Positions 24,946 through 37,085 of a stretch of DNA of 64,000 nt are shown one piece after another. Position numbers and translations under genes: made by a program. Below the pieces are notes generated by a model, which was not told where the DNA came from, did no database searches, and was given only the letters and a program-made list of their open reading frames with translations. The stretch covers positions 9,472,204 through 9,536,203 of the forward strand of contig NC_041019.1 of assembly GCF_004193775.1 (NCBI RefSeq), written 5' to 3'. The first letter of the stretch is position 1; each line of letters starts with the position of its first letter. The stretch comes from Glycine soja (lineage: Eukaryota; Streptophyta; Magnoliopsida; Fabales; Fabaceae).

Positions 24946-25654
24946 TTTTTTACTCACCACAACGTAATTTAAAACCATGATCATAATAAAAGGTAGTAGG
25001 AGGATTTGTAGGAAGATGGAATAGGAAGATATAACATTACTCAATTGTTCTTTGTCATCCTTATTGACATTTACATGCTCATCAGTTGACTATCAATGTT
25101 TGGTTAGAGAGGAAAACGCTTAAAGCCGACTCTAAACTGATTTGAGTTTTTCCACATTTTGTTTTATCACTAAATATTAATTTGTTAGTTAAGTTTTCTT
25201 ATAAATGTCAATTGGAGAAATTTGAACCTACAACTTCTCCCCTCTCTTCTTCCTTTAACATTCTCCAAATACTGGGTCAATCTTATATCTCTTACCTTCA
25301 ATTAAACAAGTTCTTTCTTGACCCTAGGTTCACTTCTGCTGGATTTGATTGAGTATATTTGCAATTCGTTCATTGTATATCTGTTTTAAAACACCAAACG
25401 CAAGAAGGAAGAAACACATTAGTAAAAAAAATACAAGACGTTGAAATCATGTTATGGCTATGTAGTTTTTGTGTGGCCATTAATCAAACTAGATATTGAT
25501 CCGCACGTTACATGGGTAAAAAAAAATAATACATGATAGGGTCTGGAGATATTACGTTGGATTATGTTTAAAAAAATGTAGAATTATTTTGAAATTTTAG
25601 GCATTTAAATTTTTCTAAAATTTTGAAATTTCTTATCGAAATACAAGGTTAATC
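24946..25654. other. Intergenic between copy B and the intact NB-LRR unit
   Basis: AT-rich sequence without a supported gene or element. Confidence 0.4.
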
Positions 25655-27255
25655 ACAATTTAATAACAGCCTGAGTAAGGTCTCTCAGAATTTGAAATGC
25701 TAACCTGAGAAGACAAGAGAAGAGTGTGGCACGTAAGCAAAAAAGGATGCAATGAAAGAATTGCCTTTTGAAAATAGGCAATTGCTATGTCACAGCTCTA
25801 TTATATATTATAAATAGATAGATGAGTAAAACTTAAGAGTCAAATGAAATTATTACATTTCATGTTGATGTTATATCAGTTGCCTCTTTTGTAAAAAGAA
25901 ATTAAATATATTTTTAATTCTTATAATTTAATATTCTTTTAATTTTTACAAATTATATTTAACATATCCAATTGTTTAACAAAACCAACATAATAGTTTT
26001 TTGTTGATTTGGTGCATATAAATATGTTTTTTTTACTTTCAATATATTCATTTACTCTTTTAAATATATTTGTTTACACTTTTAGTAATTTCAATCTTCT
26101 TATTTTTGTTGATTTGATGCATATAAATATGTTTTCTTTATTTTTAAGTGCATGTGGTTTTTTAATAGTTTATGTCTCTTCTTGGTGGAAGAATATTTCA
26201 AAATGTTCGTGTATCTCCTATATAACTTTCATACTCTTTTTCATATAAAAGTTTCTGAAATTTCATTTTTGAACTCGCGACTCTTCTCTCACATCGATGA
26301 TCTTCTTCAAAAAAAAAAAACACCATCTGAGTTTGTGGAGCATTGATCGGGTGTAAGCGTAAGAGGACACGTAGAACTGCACCCGCCAGTCTAGGAAGTA
26401 GTCGTCGATGTTAATCACGCGGCAGAGATGCTCACCAACATGGAAGGTCTGGGTCATGCCTTGCTCCGTTATCTGAATGTTGTGGTTGAGTTAGTGGTAT
26501 ACGCCGTTATGTTTCAATTCTCCTCTGACTTTTCGTCCACGTTAGTATTCTTCTCTCTGGAAGCACATCAATCATGTATTCTCTTCTCTTTGCATTCATT
26601 TTCTTTATCACCTTCACAGTCTTTTTTATCCAAACACAAAATTTTAAAAATAAAAAATTTTCAATTGAAGTGTTTAAAATTCTTAAAATTTAAAATTTAT
26701 CAGACTTTTAAATTCTTTTATCCAAACACACTTTTACATAAAATTATACAAATCTTTCTTCATTTTAGAACATTACTTTTAGCTTCCTGATTTATTTTAG
26801 GAAGATGATAAATTTTATGAAATTCTAAATATTAATTATATTTTTAATACCTAAATAAAAATCATAAATATCATAAAAGTGAACCTGAGAAGTATTAGAA
26901 GAAAAATTGTTTAGATTTGAGTGCATAAATCAACTGATGGATGATTGTCTCCCATAAAATATATATTTATATTTGTGATTTCTACTAAAAGAAATTGGTT
27001 TACGAAAGTTAGAGCTTAAAAATATGGAGTCAAATGAAAAATCAAAATGGATTGATACATGCAAGACATATACTCTCCGACGAACACCGTTTTCTAATTA
27101 ATTTTAATTTGTACAACTAACGCTGACAAATACAATTAGCCTTCTTTAATCACATACAGATTAGCTAGATAAAAAATTCACAAGTTGCTATAGTACGACA
27201 AAAACAAAGGGAGGGAAAATCACAACTTGCTCACATAAAATGATAAACATTATAA
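25655..27255 (+). repeat. 5' flank of the intact NB-LRR gene (partner of 2886-5623)
   Basis: It shares ordered landmarks with the copy A flank and lacks the 1.1-kb insertion found there. In turn it holds about 570 bp (26176-26740) that copy A lacks. Similarity ends near 27255, about 570 bp before the start codon. Confidence 0.75.
26176..26740 (-). other. Extra segment with an unidentified coding-like stretch
   Basis: Copy A jumps from 'aatagttt' straight to 'acaaatctttcttc', whereas this copy has about 570 bp between them. Inside, 26344-26470 is more GC-balanced than its surroundings and reads on the minus strand as GMTQTFHVGEHLCRVINIDD followed by YFLDWRVQFYVSSYAYT. This is protein-like in composition, but I do not recognise the family. 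It may be a gene fragment carried by a transposon. No target duplication was identified. Confidence 0.4.
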
Positions 27256-27442
27256 AATTTAAAGTTGCTCTATTTTTTTTTTTAACATTAGCCTGGGTAA
27301 AAAATATATTCTAATTTGGTTGGTACAACTAATACTGACAATTAGGCTCATACTTCCGTAACAACTTTATTAACATTAGCCTGGGTACAAAATATCATTT
27401 TTAATTGTAAGTTTGTGTGGGAAATAAATATTTTTATTTATA

Positions 27443-27450
27443 TGACGTCG
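27443..27450 (+). promoter_or_regulatory. TGACGTCG element upstream of the NB-LRR gene
   Basis: 'tgacgtcg' with a following 'acgtg' lies about 375 bp upstream of the start codon. TGACG cores are bound by TGA-class bZIP factors in salicylate-responsive genes. This is a motif match only. Confidence 0.25.
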
Positions 27451-27727
27451 ACGTGTTCAAAATAACATTAGTCATACTTTTGTCAATTATACTATTATTT
27501 TCCCCCAAATCCTTAATTAATTTATATATATGCATTTATTATGGTGTATAAATGAAAAGTAACAAAATAAAAAATTTTATAACTGTTTTATAAGAATGAA
27601 GAAAATTGATTGTATTCTTAAAACCAAATAAAAAGGAAGCAAAATGAGTATTATTTTCTATTGGTAAATGGCAATCGATCACAATCGCATTGGTTAAGAG
27701 TGTACAATTAAAGAATGACTAAGCGAA

Positions 27728-27733
27728 AGTCAA
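27728..27733 (-). promoter_or_regulatory. W-box (TTGACT) upstream of the NB-LRR gene
   Basis: 'agtcaa' on the + strand is TTGACT on the minus strand, the WRKY-binding core, about 90 bp before the ATG. WRKY sites are frequent in NB-LRR promoters. A single six-base match is weak evidence. Confidence 0.3.
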
Positions 27734-27821
27734 ACTCTTGTTCATGTTGAAGGACACAGTTTAGATTCCTCTCATCTCACTCTCAACACATACCAATAGC
27801 AGAAACTAGATCTAGCCTAAG

Positions 27822-30527
27822 ATGGAGAAGTTGCAGGAAATTGCAGCATCCTTGGCTGTTGATTATTTGCTTCCACCCTTGAAGAAAGCTGTGAACTCAG
27901 TCATGGAGGTTCCAAAAGATGTTGCAGAGATGAAAGACAAACTTGATGGGATTCAAGCCATCATTCATGATGTAGATAAGATGGCAGCAGCTGAAGAAGG
28001 CAACTCACATGATGGTCTCAAAGCAAAGGTGAAGCAGCTGGTGGAAACATCTTTTTGCATGGAAGATATCGTTGATGAATACATGATCCATGAGGAAAAG
28101 CAACTTGGTGATGATCCTGGATGTGCAGCTTTACCTTGTACGGCTATTGATTTTGTCAAAACTACGGCCTCTCGTCTTCAATTTGCATACATGAACGAGG
28201 ACGTGAAATCCGAATTTCGTGGAATCAAGGAGAGGAATGGAAGTAAAGATAACTCCCAAATCCAATCTTCTGGAGGAAACCAAAACATCCCGTTCGATAA
28301 CCTTCGAATGGCTCCTCTGTATCTTAAGGAGGCTGAGGTTGTGGGCTTTGACGGCCCTAGAGATACATTGGAAAAGTGGTTGAAAGAGGGGCGAAAAAAG
28401 CGCACTGTAATCTCTGTGGTAGGAATGGGAGGACTCGGAAAAACTACTCTTGCCAAGAAAGTTTTTGACAAAGTCCGAAATCATTTCACTCTCCATGCAT
28501 GGATCACAGTGTCTCAATCCTACACCATAGAAGGACTGTTGAGGGATATGTTGCTCAAGTTTGTAGAAGAAGAAAAAAGAGTGGATCATTCTTCAATGGA
28601 TAAAAAATCATTGATAGATCAAGTGAGAAAGCACTTGCACCACAAGAGGTATGTTGTTGTGTTTGATGACGTGTGGAATACTCCTTTTTGGCAAGAAATG
28701 GAGTTTGCTTTAATTGATGATGAAAATGGAAGTAGGATATTAATCACAACCAGAAATCAGGATGTTGTTAATTCCTGTAAGAGATCTGCTGTTATTAAAG
28801 TGCATGAGCTGCAACCTTTAACTCTTGAAAAATCATTGGAATTGTTTTATACAAAGGCATTTGGATCTGACTTTGATGGACATTGTCCAAGCAATCTTAA
28901 GGACATATCCACAGAAATTGTTAAAAAGTGTCAAGGTTTACCACTAGCAATTGTTGTCATTGGTGGTCTTTTATTCGACGAAAAAAGAGAAATTCTTAAA
29001 TGGCAGAGGTTTTATCAGAATCTAAGTTCTGAACTAGGGAAAAATCCCAGTTTATCTCCTGTCAAAAAGATTTTGAATTTCAGTTATCATGATTTGCCTT
29101 ACAATCTCAAACCATGCTTCTTGTATTTCGGAATATATCCAGAAGATTACGAAGTTGAACGTGGGAGACTGATTCCTCAATGGATAGCTGAGGGATTCGT
29201 CAAATCTGAAGCAACAAAAACTTTAGAGGAAGTGGCAGAAAAATATTTAAATGAGTTAATCAAAAGAAGTTTGGTTCAAGTATCTTCATTTACCAAGGTT
29301 GGAAAAATTAAAGGCTGTCGTGTTCATGACCTACTACATGAAATTATCCGTGAGAAAAATGAAGATTTAAGGTTTTGCCATTCTGCCAGTGAGCGTGAGA
29401 ACTTGCCAAGAAGAGGAATGATTCGTCACCTAACAATAGCATCCGGTTCCAACAATTTGATGGGAAGTGTTGTAAACTCAAACATTCGATCACTTCATGT
29501 TTTTAGTGATGAAGAATTATCAGAATCCTCGGTGAAGAGAATGCCTACAAAGTACAGGTTATTAAGGGTACTTCATTTTGAAGGCGATTCACTGTATAAT
29601 TATGTTCCGCTCACAGAAAATTTTCAGGATTTATCCCTTTTGACGTACTTAAGCTTGAAGAATTCAAAGATAGAAAATCTTCCAAAATCAATAGGCTTGT
29701 TGCACAACCTAGAAACATTGGATCTAAGACAGTCTGTTGTGCGTATGATGCCAAGAGAGTTCTACAAGCTTAAAAAGTTAAGGCATCTTCTAGCTCATGA
29801 TAGGTTGTTTGGGTTATTTGGTGGGCTTCAAATGGAGGGTGGCATTGGAGTTCTAACGTCCCTACAAACACTACGTGACATGGATGCAGACCATGATGCA
29901 GAAGAAGTAATGAAAGAGTTGGAAAGACTTACACAATTAAGGGTGTTGGGCTTGACCAATGTTCGTGAAGAATTCACAAGTTCTCTGTGCTCCTTGATAA
30001 ACAAGTTGCAACACCTGGAGAAGCTATACATTAATGCAAAATATATACTTGGGGTCAATGATTTGCAATTTGATGTATGTGCACCTGTACTTCAGAAGGT
30101 TCGCATTGTAGGGGTGTTAGTGGAGTTCCCAAACTGGGTTGCCAAGCTCCAAAATCTTGTTACGTTGTCCTTGTTGCATACCCGTTTGACTGTTGATCCA
30201 TTGCCACTACTTAAAGATCTACCAAATTTGTCCTCCCTCTGTCTCCTCAAGTTTTCATACATTGGTGAAATTTTACAGTTCCCAAACAGGGGATTTCAAA
30301 ACCTAAATCAAATACTACTGAATCACTTGATTGGTTTGAAATCCATCGTTATTGAAGATGGAGCATTGCCTTCTCTCGAAAAGTTAAAGTTAGTTGATAT
30401 TCCCCGACTGAAGAAGGTGCCTTCTGGTCTCAGCAAGTTACCAAAGCTCGAGGTTTTCCACATGATATGTCAGATGAATTTAAGGAAAACTTTCATCTCA
30501 ACAGAGGACAACGTCAATGGAGAATAG
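27822..30527 (+). CDS. CC-NB-LRR disease-resistance protein, RPM1-like, 901 aa
   Basis: An intracellular immune receptor with a single exon. Residues 1-130 form an Rx-type coiled coil with the EDIVDE motif at 81-86. NB-ARC follows: P-loop GMGGLGKTT (201-209), kinase-2 YVVVFDDVW (277-285), RNBS-B GSRILITTR (303-311), GLPL at 372-375, RNBS-D CFLYFGIYPEDY (432-443), and VHD in place of MHD (501-503), a variant common in RPM1-like proteins. Leucine-rich repeats fill about residues 535-880. All motifs needed for nucleotide binding are present and the length is normal. The last about 22 residues are out of frame relative to copy B: four bases are missing near 30465, so the MSDEFKENF-type ending is lost. 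It is the only complete member of the three-copy cluster. The pathogen recognised cannot be told from sequence. Confidence 0.95.
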   Translation: MEKLQEIAASLAVDYLLPPLKKAVNSVMEVPKDVAEMKDKLDGIQAIIHDVDKMAAAEEGNSHDGLKAKVKQLVETSFCMEDIVDEYMIHEEKQLGDDPGCAALPCTAIDFVKTTASRLQFAYMNEDVKSEFRGIKERNGSKDNSQIQSSGGNQNIPFDNLRMAPLYLKEAEVVGFDGPRDTLEKWLKEGRKKRTVISVVGMGGLGKTTLAKKVFDKVRNHFTLHAWITVSQSYTIEGLLRDMLLKFVEEEKRVDHSSMDKKSLIDQVRKHLHHKRYVVVFDDVWNTPFWQEMEFALIDDENGSRILITTRNQDVVNSCKRSAVIKVHELQPLTLEKSLELFYTKAFGSDFDGHCPSNLKDISTEIVKKCQGLPLAIVVIGGLLFDEKREILKWQRFYQNLSSELGKNPSLSPVKKILNFSYHDLPYNLKPCFLYFGIYPEDYEVERGRLIPQWIAEGFVKSEATKTLEEVAEKYLNELIKRSLVQVSSFTKVGKIKGCRVHDLLHEIIREKNEDLRFCHSASERENLPRRGMIRHLTIASGSNNLMGSVVNSNIRSLHVFSDEELSESSVKRMPTKYRLLRVLHFEGDSLYNYVPLTENFQDLSLLTYLSLKNSKIENLPKSIGLLHNLETLDLRQSVVRMMPREFYKLKKLRHLLAHDRLFGLFGGLQMEGGIGVLTSLQTLRDMDADHDAEEVMKELERLTQLRVLGLTNVREEFTSSLCSLINKLQHLEKLYINAKYILGVNDLQFDVCAPVLQKVRIVGVLVEFPNWVAKLQNLVTLSLLHTRLTVDPLPLLKDLPNLSSLCLLKFSYIGEILQFPNRGFQNLNQILLNHLIGLKSIVIEDGALPSLEKLKLVDIPRLKKVPSGLSKLPKLEVFHMICQMNLRKTFISTEDNVNGE

Positions 30528-31200
30528 GTGTGCTTTTATTCTTATGCTGAATATAAATGTTATTGCTATTGTCAACTGTTTGGCTTTCAAAATATAAGTT
30601 TTATTTGATTCCTACAGTAATTTGGAGTGTATGCATTTTTTTTGTTGTTAATTCTGCGTGTTCCTTTTCATCATTACTCATCATATATGTGTTTTTGAAT
30701 TGGTAGGCCATGGGATTTAAGTGTCATGGACTTCTGATTCTCCATGTGGACTTTCACAACAATGGCACTGAATCATCATGAAACCTGCCTTGGAATTCAG
30801 CATTGCTCCTTCAAGTCCCCAAATAAACAGAATATGTGGTATGGACCTATCTTAATTTCTTTAGCAAAGTGATATAAAACTTCTGAGTAAAGGGGAGTGA
30901 TTTAAGACATTTAGGTTTTTGATTCAGTTCCTTCTTTAGATGTATCATGTTTGTACCATGTTATGAGAATTTCTCTTTCACGGATTGTAAGACCTTTTTG
31001 GCTTTTTCATTGTAATTAATCTCTGTTTTCTATATCTGAATAAGGGGAAATATAATCAATCATTCGGCTGATATAGTACTTGAAAACAAATTAACAATGT
31101 GATATTTTCCTAATGCGACTATATGATATAGATACTGTTTCAAATTTCAGGATTTTGATCATTTTATTTTGTAAAGTTGCTTTTCTCAAATTCTGAAATG
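30528..31200 (+). repeat. 3' flank of the intact NB-LRR gene
   Basis: Homologous in its first 450 bases to the flanks at 10650 and 23571 (shared 'gagaatttctctttca', 'tcaagtccccaaataaacag' and 'tgccttggaattca'). It probably contains the 3' untranslated region. No separate gene is seen. Confidence 0.7.
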
Positions 31201-31239
31201 AATAATGCTCTCTAGTCTTTTAACAATCTTTTAATGATT

Positions 31240-34200
31240 AATGGTATTGGACATTTTAGTGTAATTGATCTCTTTATTATGTTAAAATAAGAGTACACAC
31301 TTGTTTTAATGTAATAACGAGATGTTCGGTTTAGGCAAATTTTGGAAGTTACATGGAAGTTACTAGAACTTTCATCAACGGTTGGAAGTTACATGGAAGT
31401 TACTAAAACTTCCATCAACGACAGTTTTTAAAAGGAAAAAAACTTTCATCAACTGTCAAAAATCACTTGTTCTTTGATCATAAATAATCATTCTGGTTCA
31501 GAAAGCATAACGGGTGACAAAACATACAAGACCAAAACAAAACTCTTGAATTATAATCTTCTGATTTTATCCGATTGAACAATTTTGGTTGAACCCCGAA
31601 ATTTGATTCAATCTGAAAGTGTTATACACGATTTCAGATTTATCCAGTATCATCTCGATTTTTTCAAATTAACCAACAAAAGATTGAATCAAATTTTTTT
31701 CGAGATGACGAACGATAATTTGAAGATGACAAGCAAGTTTGCGAAGTTGGACAAGTTTGAAGGACAGGATTTCAAAAGATGGCAGAAGAAGATGCACTTT
31801 CTCTTGACAATATTGAAGGTGGTGTATGCGCTGAGTACACCAATGCCGGTGTTTATGGAAGACGAAACTCTGGATCAAGCAAGGAAGCGTTCAAAATGGG
31901 AGAACGACGATTACATTTGTCGTGGACACATTCTGAACGGTATGTCTAACTCTCTCTTTGATATTTATCAAAATGTTGAGTCTACTAAGGAATTATGGGA
32001 CTCTCTTGAATCCAAGTATATGGCAGAAGATGCCTCAAGTAACAAATTCTTAGTAATTTCTTTAATTACAAAATGATTGATTTGAGGTCTGTTATGGAAC
32101 AATATAATGAACTGCTGCGGATTTTGGGTCAGTTTACTCAACATGATTTGAAAATGGATGAATCCATTGCAGTTTCATCTATAATTGATAAACTGTCTTC
32201 TTCTTGGAAAGACTTCAAGCATACCTTGAAACATAAGAAGGAAGAGTTGACTCTGGTTCAACTCGGTAGTCATTTCATGATTGAGGAGTCGCTGAGGGCT
32301 CAGGAAATTGACAAAGTCAATGATAAAAACGTAGCAGGTTCCTCTTTCATTAATATGGTAGAGGAAAGTGGAACAGTTAAGCAAAATTACAATGCTAAAG
32401 GTAACAAACGAGAATTTCAAGGAAATAAGAACAAAGGTCCAAACAAAGAGACAAAATTGTCATGTTGGAAGTGTGGGAAACCTGGTCATTTAAAGAGGGA
32501 TTGCCGGGTGTTCAAAGGAAAGAACAAGGCTGGTCCAAGTGGGTCTAATGATCCTGAAAAGCAACAAGGATGATAGTGTTGCTTGGTGGTTTGATTCGGG
32601 AGCAACAAGTCATGTGTGCAAAGATTGTCGTTGGTTCAAGGAATTTAGACCAATCGATGATGGCTCTATTGTGAAGATGGGCAATGTTGCAACTGAACCA
32701 ATCCTAGGATTAGGTTGTGTGAATTTAGTTTTTACTTCCGGAAAAAGTTTGTATTTGGATAATGTCTTATTTGTACCTGGTATTCGTAAGAACTTATTGT
32801 CTGGTATGGTTTTAAATAATTGTGGTTTCAAGCAAATACTTGAAAGTGACAAGTACATCTTGTCAAGACATGGTTCGTTTGTTGGATTTGGTTATTGTTG
32901 TAATGGAATGTTTAAATTAAACATTGATGTTCCTTTTGTTTGTATGGCCTCGTGTAGTTCTATAACTAATATGACAAAATCAGAAATTTGGCATGCTAGA
33001 TTAGGACATGTTCATTACAAAAGATTAAAAGATATGTCAAAAACAAGTATGATTCCTCCTTTTGATATGAACATTGAAAAATGCAAAACTTGCATGTTGA
33101 CCAAGATCACTAGGAAACCTTTTAAGGATGTTAAAAGTGAGACTAAAGTCTTAGACTTTATTCATAGTGATCTGTGTGATTTGCATGCTACTCCATCATT
33201 AGGTCATAAAAATTATCTTGTTACTTTTATTGATGATGCATCAAGGTATTGTTATGTATATTTATTAAATACAAAAGATGAAGCTCTTGATAAATTTAAA
33301 ATTTATAAGAAAGAGGTAGAACTTCATCAAAATGGGCTAAACAAAACTCTTCGTACGGATAGGGGAGGTGAGTATTATGATCCGGTTTATTTTCAATCTA
33401 CTGGAATAATACATCAAACTACAGCTCCCTATACACCACAATAGAATGGTGTAGCCGAAAGGAAGAATAGAACCTTGAAAGAAATGGTGAATTCCATGTT
33501 ATCCTATTCGGGTTTAAGTGAAGGATTTTGGGGTGAGACTATGTTGACAGCCTGTTACTTGTTGAACTGAATTCCTAACAAAAGGAATAAGGTTACCCCA
33601 TATGAACTTTGGCTAAGGCACATAGTCAAGTGTATAATGGGAAGTCTAGACACTTGGGTGTTAGACACAACATGGTTCGGGAGTTAATCATGCATGGTGT
33701 GATATCAGTGGAGTTTGTGAGAACTCAGCATAATTTGGCCGATCATTTAACCAAAGGGTTAAGTAGAGATCTCGTGAAAAGGTCGGTTGTGGGATTAGGA
33801 TTAAAGTCCATCTGAAATCTCTTATGTTAAGATACCCAATTCCCATCTAATATGACATTAGGTGCTGAATTCAATGTGGAAAGCTTAACATGTAGAGATT
33901 GGAACACATCATCGAAAGTATCCCAAAAGGTATGTGTTCGGTTCTGTAAGTTAAGGAGGTTGAAGTATAACTTCTCAATGGTTCTTATGAAAAATAGCAT
34001 TTGCAGGTGCAAGAAAGAAAAGGACTACCTATATAAGCATGAAGTTTAGCCGCTTCAAGAAGCTGGGACTTGGCTTTGATATGCTTATGAAAGATAGGGA
34101 CACAGGCTAGTAAATTAGTGTCGAGCAAGAGTAATGTTATAAACTATTGTGCAAATTATCTTCATGTATTCATTATGAATAGAAAGGGTTCAATCCTTAG

Positions 34201-34782
34201 TGACACCCTGATATTCGAATATTTGAAACGTGTAATTTGCTAAGATGAAATTCAATCGTCACGATATTTCATCTATGCAGTAGTTTATGGTATGTTATGA
34301 CTTTGGTGATTTGATCGGTAATTACACTAAAATGGGGGAGGTTTGTTGGACATTTTAGTGTAATTGATCTCTTTATTATGTTAAAATAAGAGTGCACGCT
34401 TGTTTTAATGTAATAACGAGATGTTCGGTTTAGGCAAATTTTGGAAGTTACATGAAAGTTACTAAAACTTCCATCAACGGTTGGAAGTTACATGGAAGTT
34501 ACTAAAACTTCCATCAACGACAGTTTTTAAAAGGAAAAAAACTTCCATCAACTGCCAAAAACCACCTGTTCTTTGATCATAAATAATCATTCTGGTTCAG
34601 AAAGCATAACGGGTGACAAAACATACAAGACCAAAACAAAACTCTTGAATTATAATCTTCTGATTTTATCAAATTGAACAATTTTGGTTGAACCCCGAAA
34701 TTTGATTCAATCTGAAAGTGTTATACACGATTTCAGATTTATCCAGTATCATCTCGATTTTTTCAAATTAACCAACAAATGG
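31240..34782 (+). mobile_element. Ty1/copia element with complete LTRs and AATGG target duplication
   Basis: LTRs at 31245-31678 and 34344-34777 (434 bp each) differ at about a dozen sites by eye, nearly all transitions. The 5' LTR starts TATTGG where the other has TGTTGG. AATGG flanks both sides (31240-31244 and 34778-34782). A purine tract 'aaatgggggaggtt' lies just before the 3' LTR. The interior is broken: gag frameshifts near 32070, a stop interrupts after the integrase motif APYTPQ (33442), another stop falls near 33568, and the RT core is deleted so that the sequence jumps near 33612 to the RNase H end. It inserted in the 3' flank of the NB-LRR gene. Confidence 0.95.
31705..33815 (+). 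pseudogene. Broken copia gag-pol remains
   Basis: gag begins near 31705 (KFAKLDKFEGQDFKRWQKKM) and shifts frame near 32070, continuing as 32073-32573 with a CCHC knuckle (CWKCGKPGHLKRDC) at about 32461. Protease (WWFDSGATSHVC) is at about 32585, GAG-pre-integrase (IWHARLGHVHYKRL) at about 32986, and the integrase core (HSDLCD, DDASRYCYVYL, RTDRGGEY) at 33160-33370. Stops follow TAPYTPQ and CYLLN. After 33612 only the RNase H end remains (KSRHLGVRHNMVRELI, HNLADHLTKGLS). No functional protein set can be made. Confidence 0.88.
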
Positions 34783-36727
34783 CTCATACGGTAAATGCTT
34801 TTACCAATTCTCAATTATCATTACTTTTTTTATTGTTTTTTTTTTCCTAAGTAAAACCTCTTTTAAAAGTGTTACCAATAATCACCTAAGTTGAAGAGAA
34901 TTACAAACCTTTTAGTTTAGAGTCTCATTGATATAATTTTGTTCCATTCTTTTAAACACTTCAAAGAAAGGACTGCATTGAATTTACGACCACTATTTTT
35001 TTGTGGGAAAACAATAAATCGAGTGTTGACTCCTTTTTCTGTAAAAAAATCATATTAAATTATAGGATCTAACTACGATAAACTATCACAAGGTGAAGCA
35101 CTCCTCCCAATCTGTAATAGCGAATTACTCATTTTTTTCAACATATAGAAGTAGGTTATTCACTTTTTTTTAAGATCATTTTCTCTCCACTCCAACCTCT
35201 CACATTTTCCTTCCTTTCGCATGCTGGAAAAGCTAAAAATCCTATTCTGGTAAACATTAGACTTGGGTAAATAAGTAGATAAGTTCAACTTGTTAAAGAC
35301 TTGTTTGTACTGACTTATATTTTTCCTCTAGTTAAATGTATTGACACACAAAGATAAAAAAATATAAAATTATTATTTTACGGTAGAATATTTTTAGGAC
35401 ATGTTAAAATAGAATTTGAGAAAACAAATATAAAAAAAATAAAATTGTCAGTAAAACAAATTTCCACAGATGGTGAAAAGTGATTCTGAAAAGAAAAAAG
35501 GAAACTTGAAATGAAAGCATTATTTTGGAGCTTCAATTATCAGGAAAATTGCAGGGTAAAGTACAAGAAAATTTTGATTTTTGTAACTGTATACCCTTTC
35601 ATGCATGCTGCTGAACAAATTCTAAGAGTTAAAAACTAACAAGTGCAAACATTAATTATTTAAATAGGTATAGTTGGTTATATATATATTCATTATCACC
35701 TCAAAACAAAATTTGTACAAATCAATGGATCATAAATATGATTGTAAAAATACATATATGGTGACACATAATAATAAAAGATGAGGCTAGGTATTGTACA
35801 TAAGTATGACATGACGTTCATCTCATCAATTTTGACGCAAAATTCTTAAGATTAAAATAGAAAATATTGAATATGCATGCATCAGTAAATTAGAAATTCT
35901 ATACAAGTTAACTAACACATTGCATAAGAAAAGGCTTATGGTTAGAAACTTAAGAAAGCAAAAGCTGATATGATAAGGCGATATATTTACAAAGTGCTAA
36001 CTTACTCAAATGAAAAGTGATGTATCAATACCTAATTAATTAAAAATAGTAAAATATTATATATTTAATCAAACAATTGTATTAAAGGATAAACTTGGAA
36101 AGGAGAAAACCTTTTCTCACTCCGCCTTTGTTACTGTCAGTTTTCCCTTTATTTTGTCTCTCTTTTTCTTTCACACCATTGTTGACATTTCCCACCCCCC
36201 ACTATTGTTACATTTCCTACCCCTTTTCACTAACACCTAATTAATCATAAATTCTTAGATATGATAGTTTTTAATTATACAAGTAAGACGGAAGGATAAA
36301 TTTGGAAAATAAAAAAAATTATTTCTCACCTTTTCTCAACAACGTTCTTGTCATATTGTCCATATGCTCAAATATTAACCTACCTTTTTTTTCCATCACT
36401 ACACTATCCCTATTCCTCTCATTCTTTCTCACCCTTTCAATCTTCTCTCTCTTCTGCTCTATCTCGCACCTTTTTCCTTGTTACTATCTACCCTATTTTT
36501 CTCCATCCCCTCTTTTACCATCTCATTGAATCAATTGGTCAACTTTACCACTCCTTCTCCCTCGCTTGTAAAAAGATTTCATCACTCTTCTAAAAAAATC
36601 CTTTGGGCATAATAGGCCATTTAAGCCAAAAAAGTAAATGAAGAAGCTGAGGTGCAAAATGGAGAAAATGGTGATGAATAGACTTGTGATCCAAGGATTT
36701 GGTGTTCGTTCAATGAACACAATTAGG
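34783..36727. other. AT-rich intergenic sequence, no gene
   Basis: No supported coding region. A short local duplication is seen around 36080 and 36290 ('ggataaacttggaaa' / 'ggataaatttggaaa'), each followed by a pyrimidine-rich tract. Confidence 0.5.
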
Positions 36728-37085
36728 GATGTTCAAAAAATTGGTTTGAATTGAACAGAATTGTAATCGAACCTAAACCGGATTGGTTTTTTTCTCGAAC
36801 TAGTTCAAGAAAAAATGAGTGCACTATTTTATAAAATCAATTCGGTTAGCCGGATTGTTTCTACAAAATCAGTTTCAAAATTGTTCAAAAATCAGTTCGA
36901 AACTGATCCAACTCTTAGAATTAGTTTAAATTGGTTAAAAATTAGTTCAGTTTAGAATCATTTTTTTAAAACCAGTTCGATTTTGAATCAGTTTCTAAAT
37001 TAGTTTGACTATTTAGATATAAAACTAAATCGGTTAAAACAATTTGAAACCAATTTGGTTCAATTTTCTTATCGAACTAGTTTTT
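36728..37085. repeat. Degenerate repeats of a 'ggttcgaat' type motif
   Basis: About 350 bp in which 'aattggtt', 'tagttcga', 'atcagttcgaaactgatc' and 'aaccagttcgat' recur every 10-20 bases with drift. It reads as an eroded short minisatellite. There is no coding frame. Confidence 0.55.
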
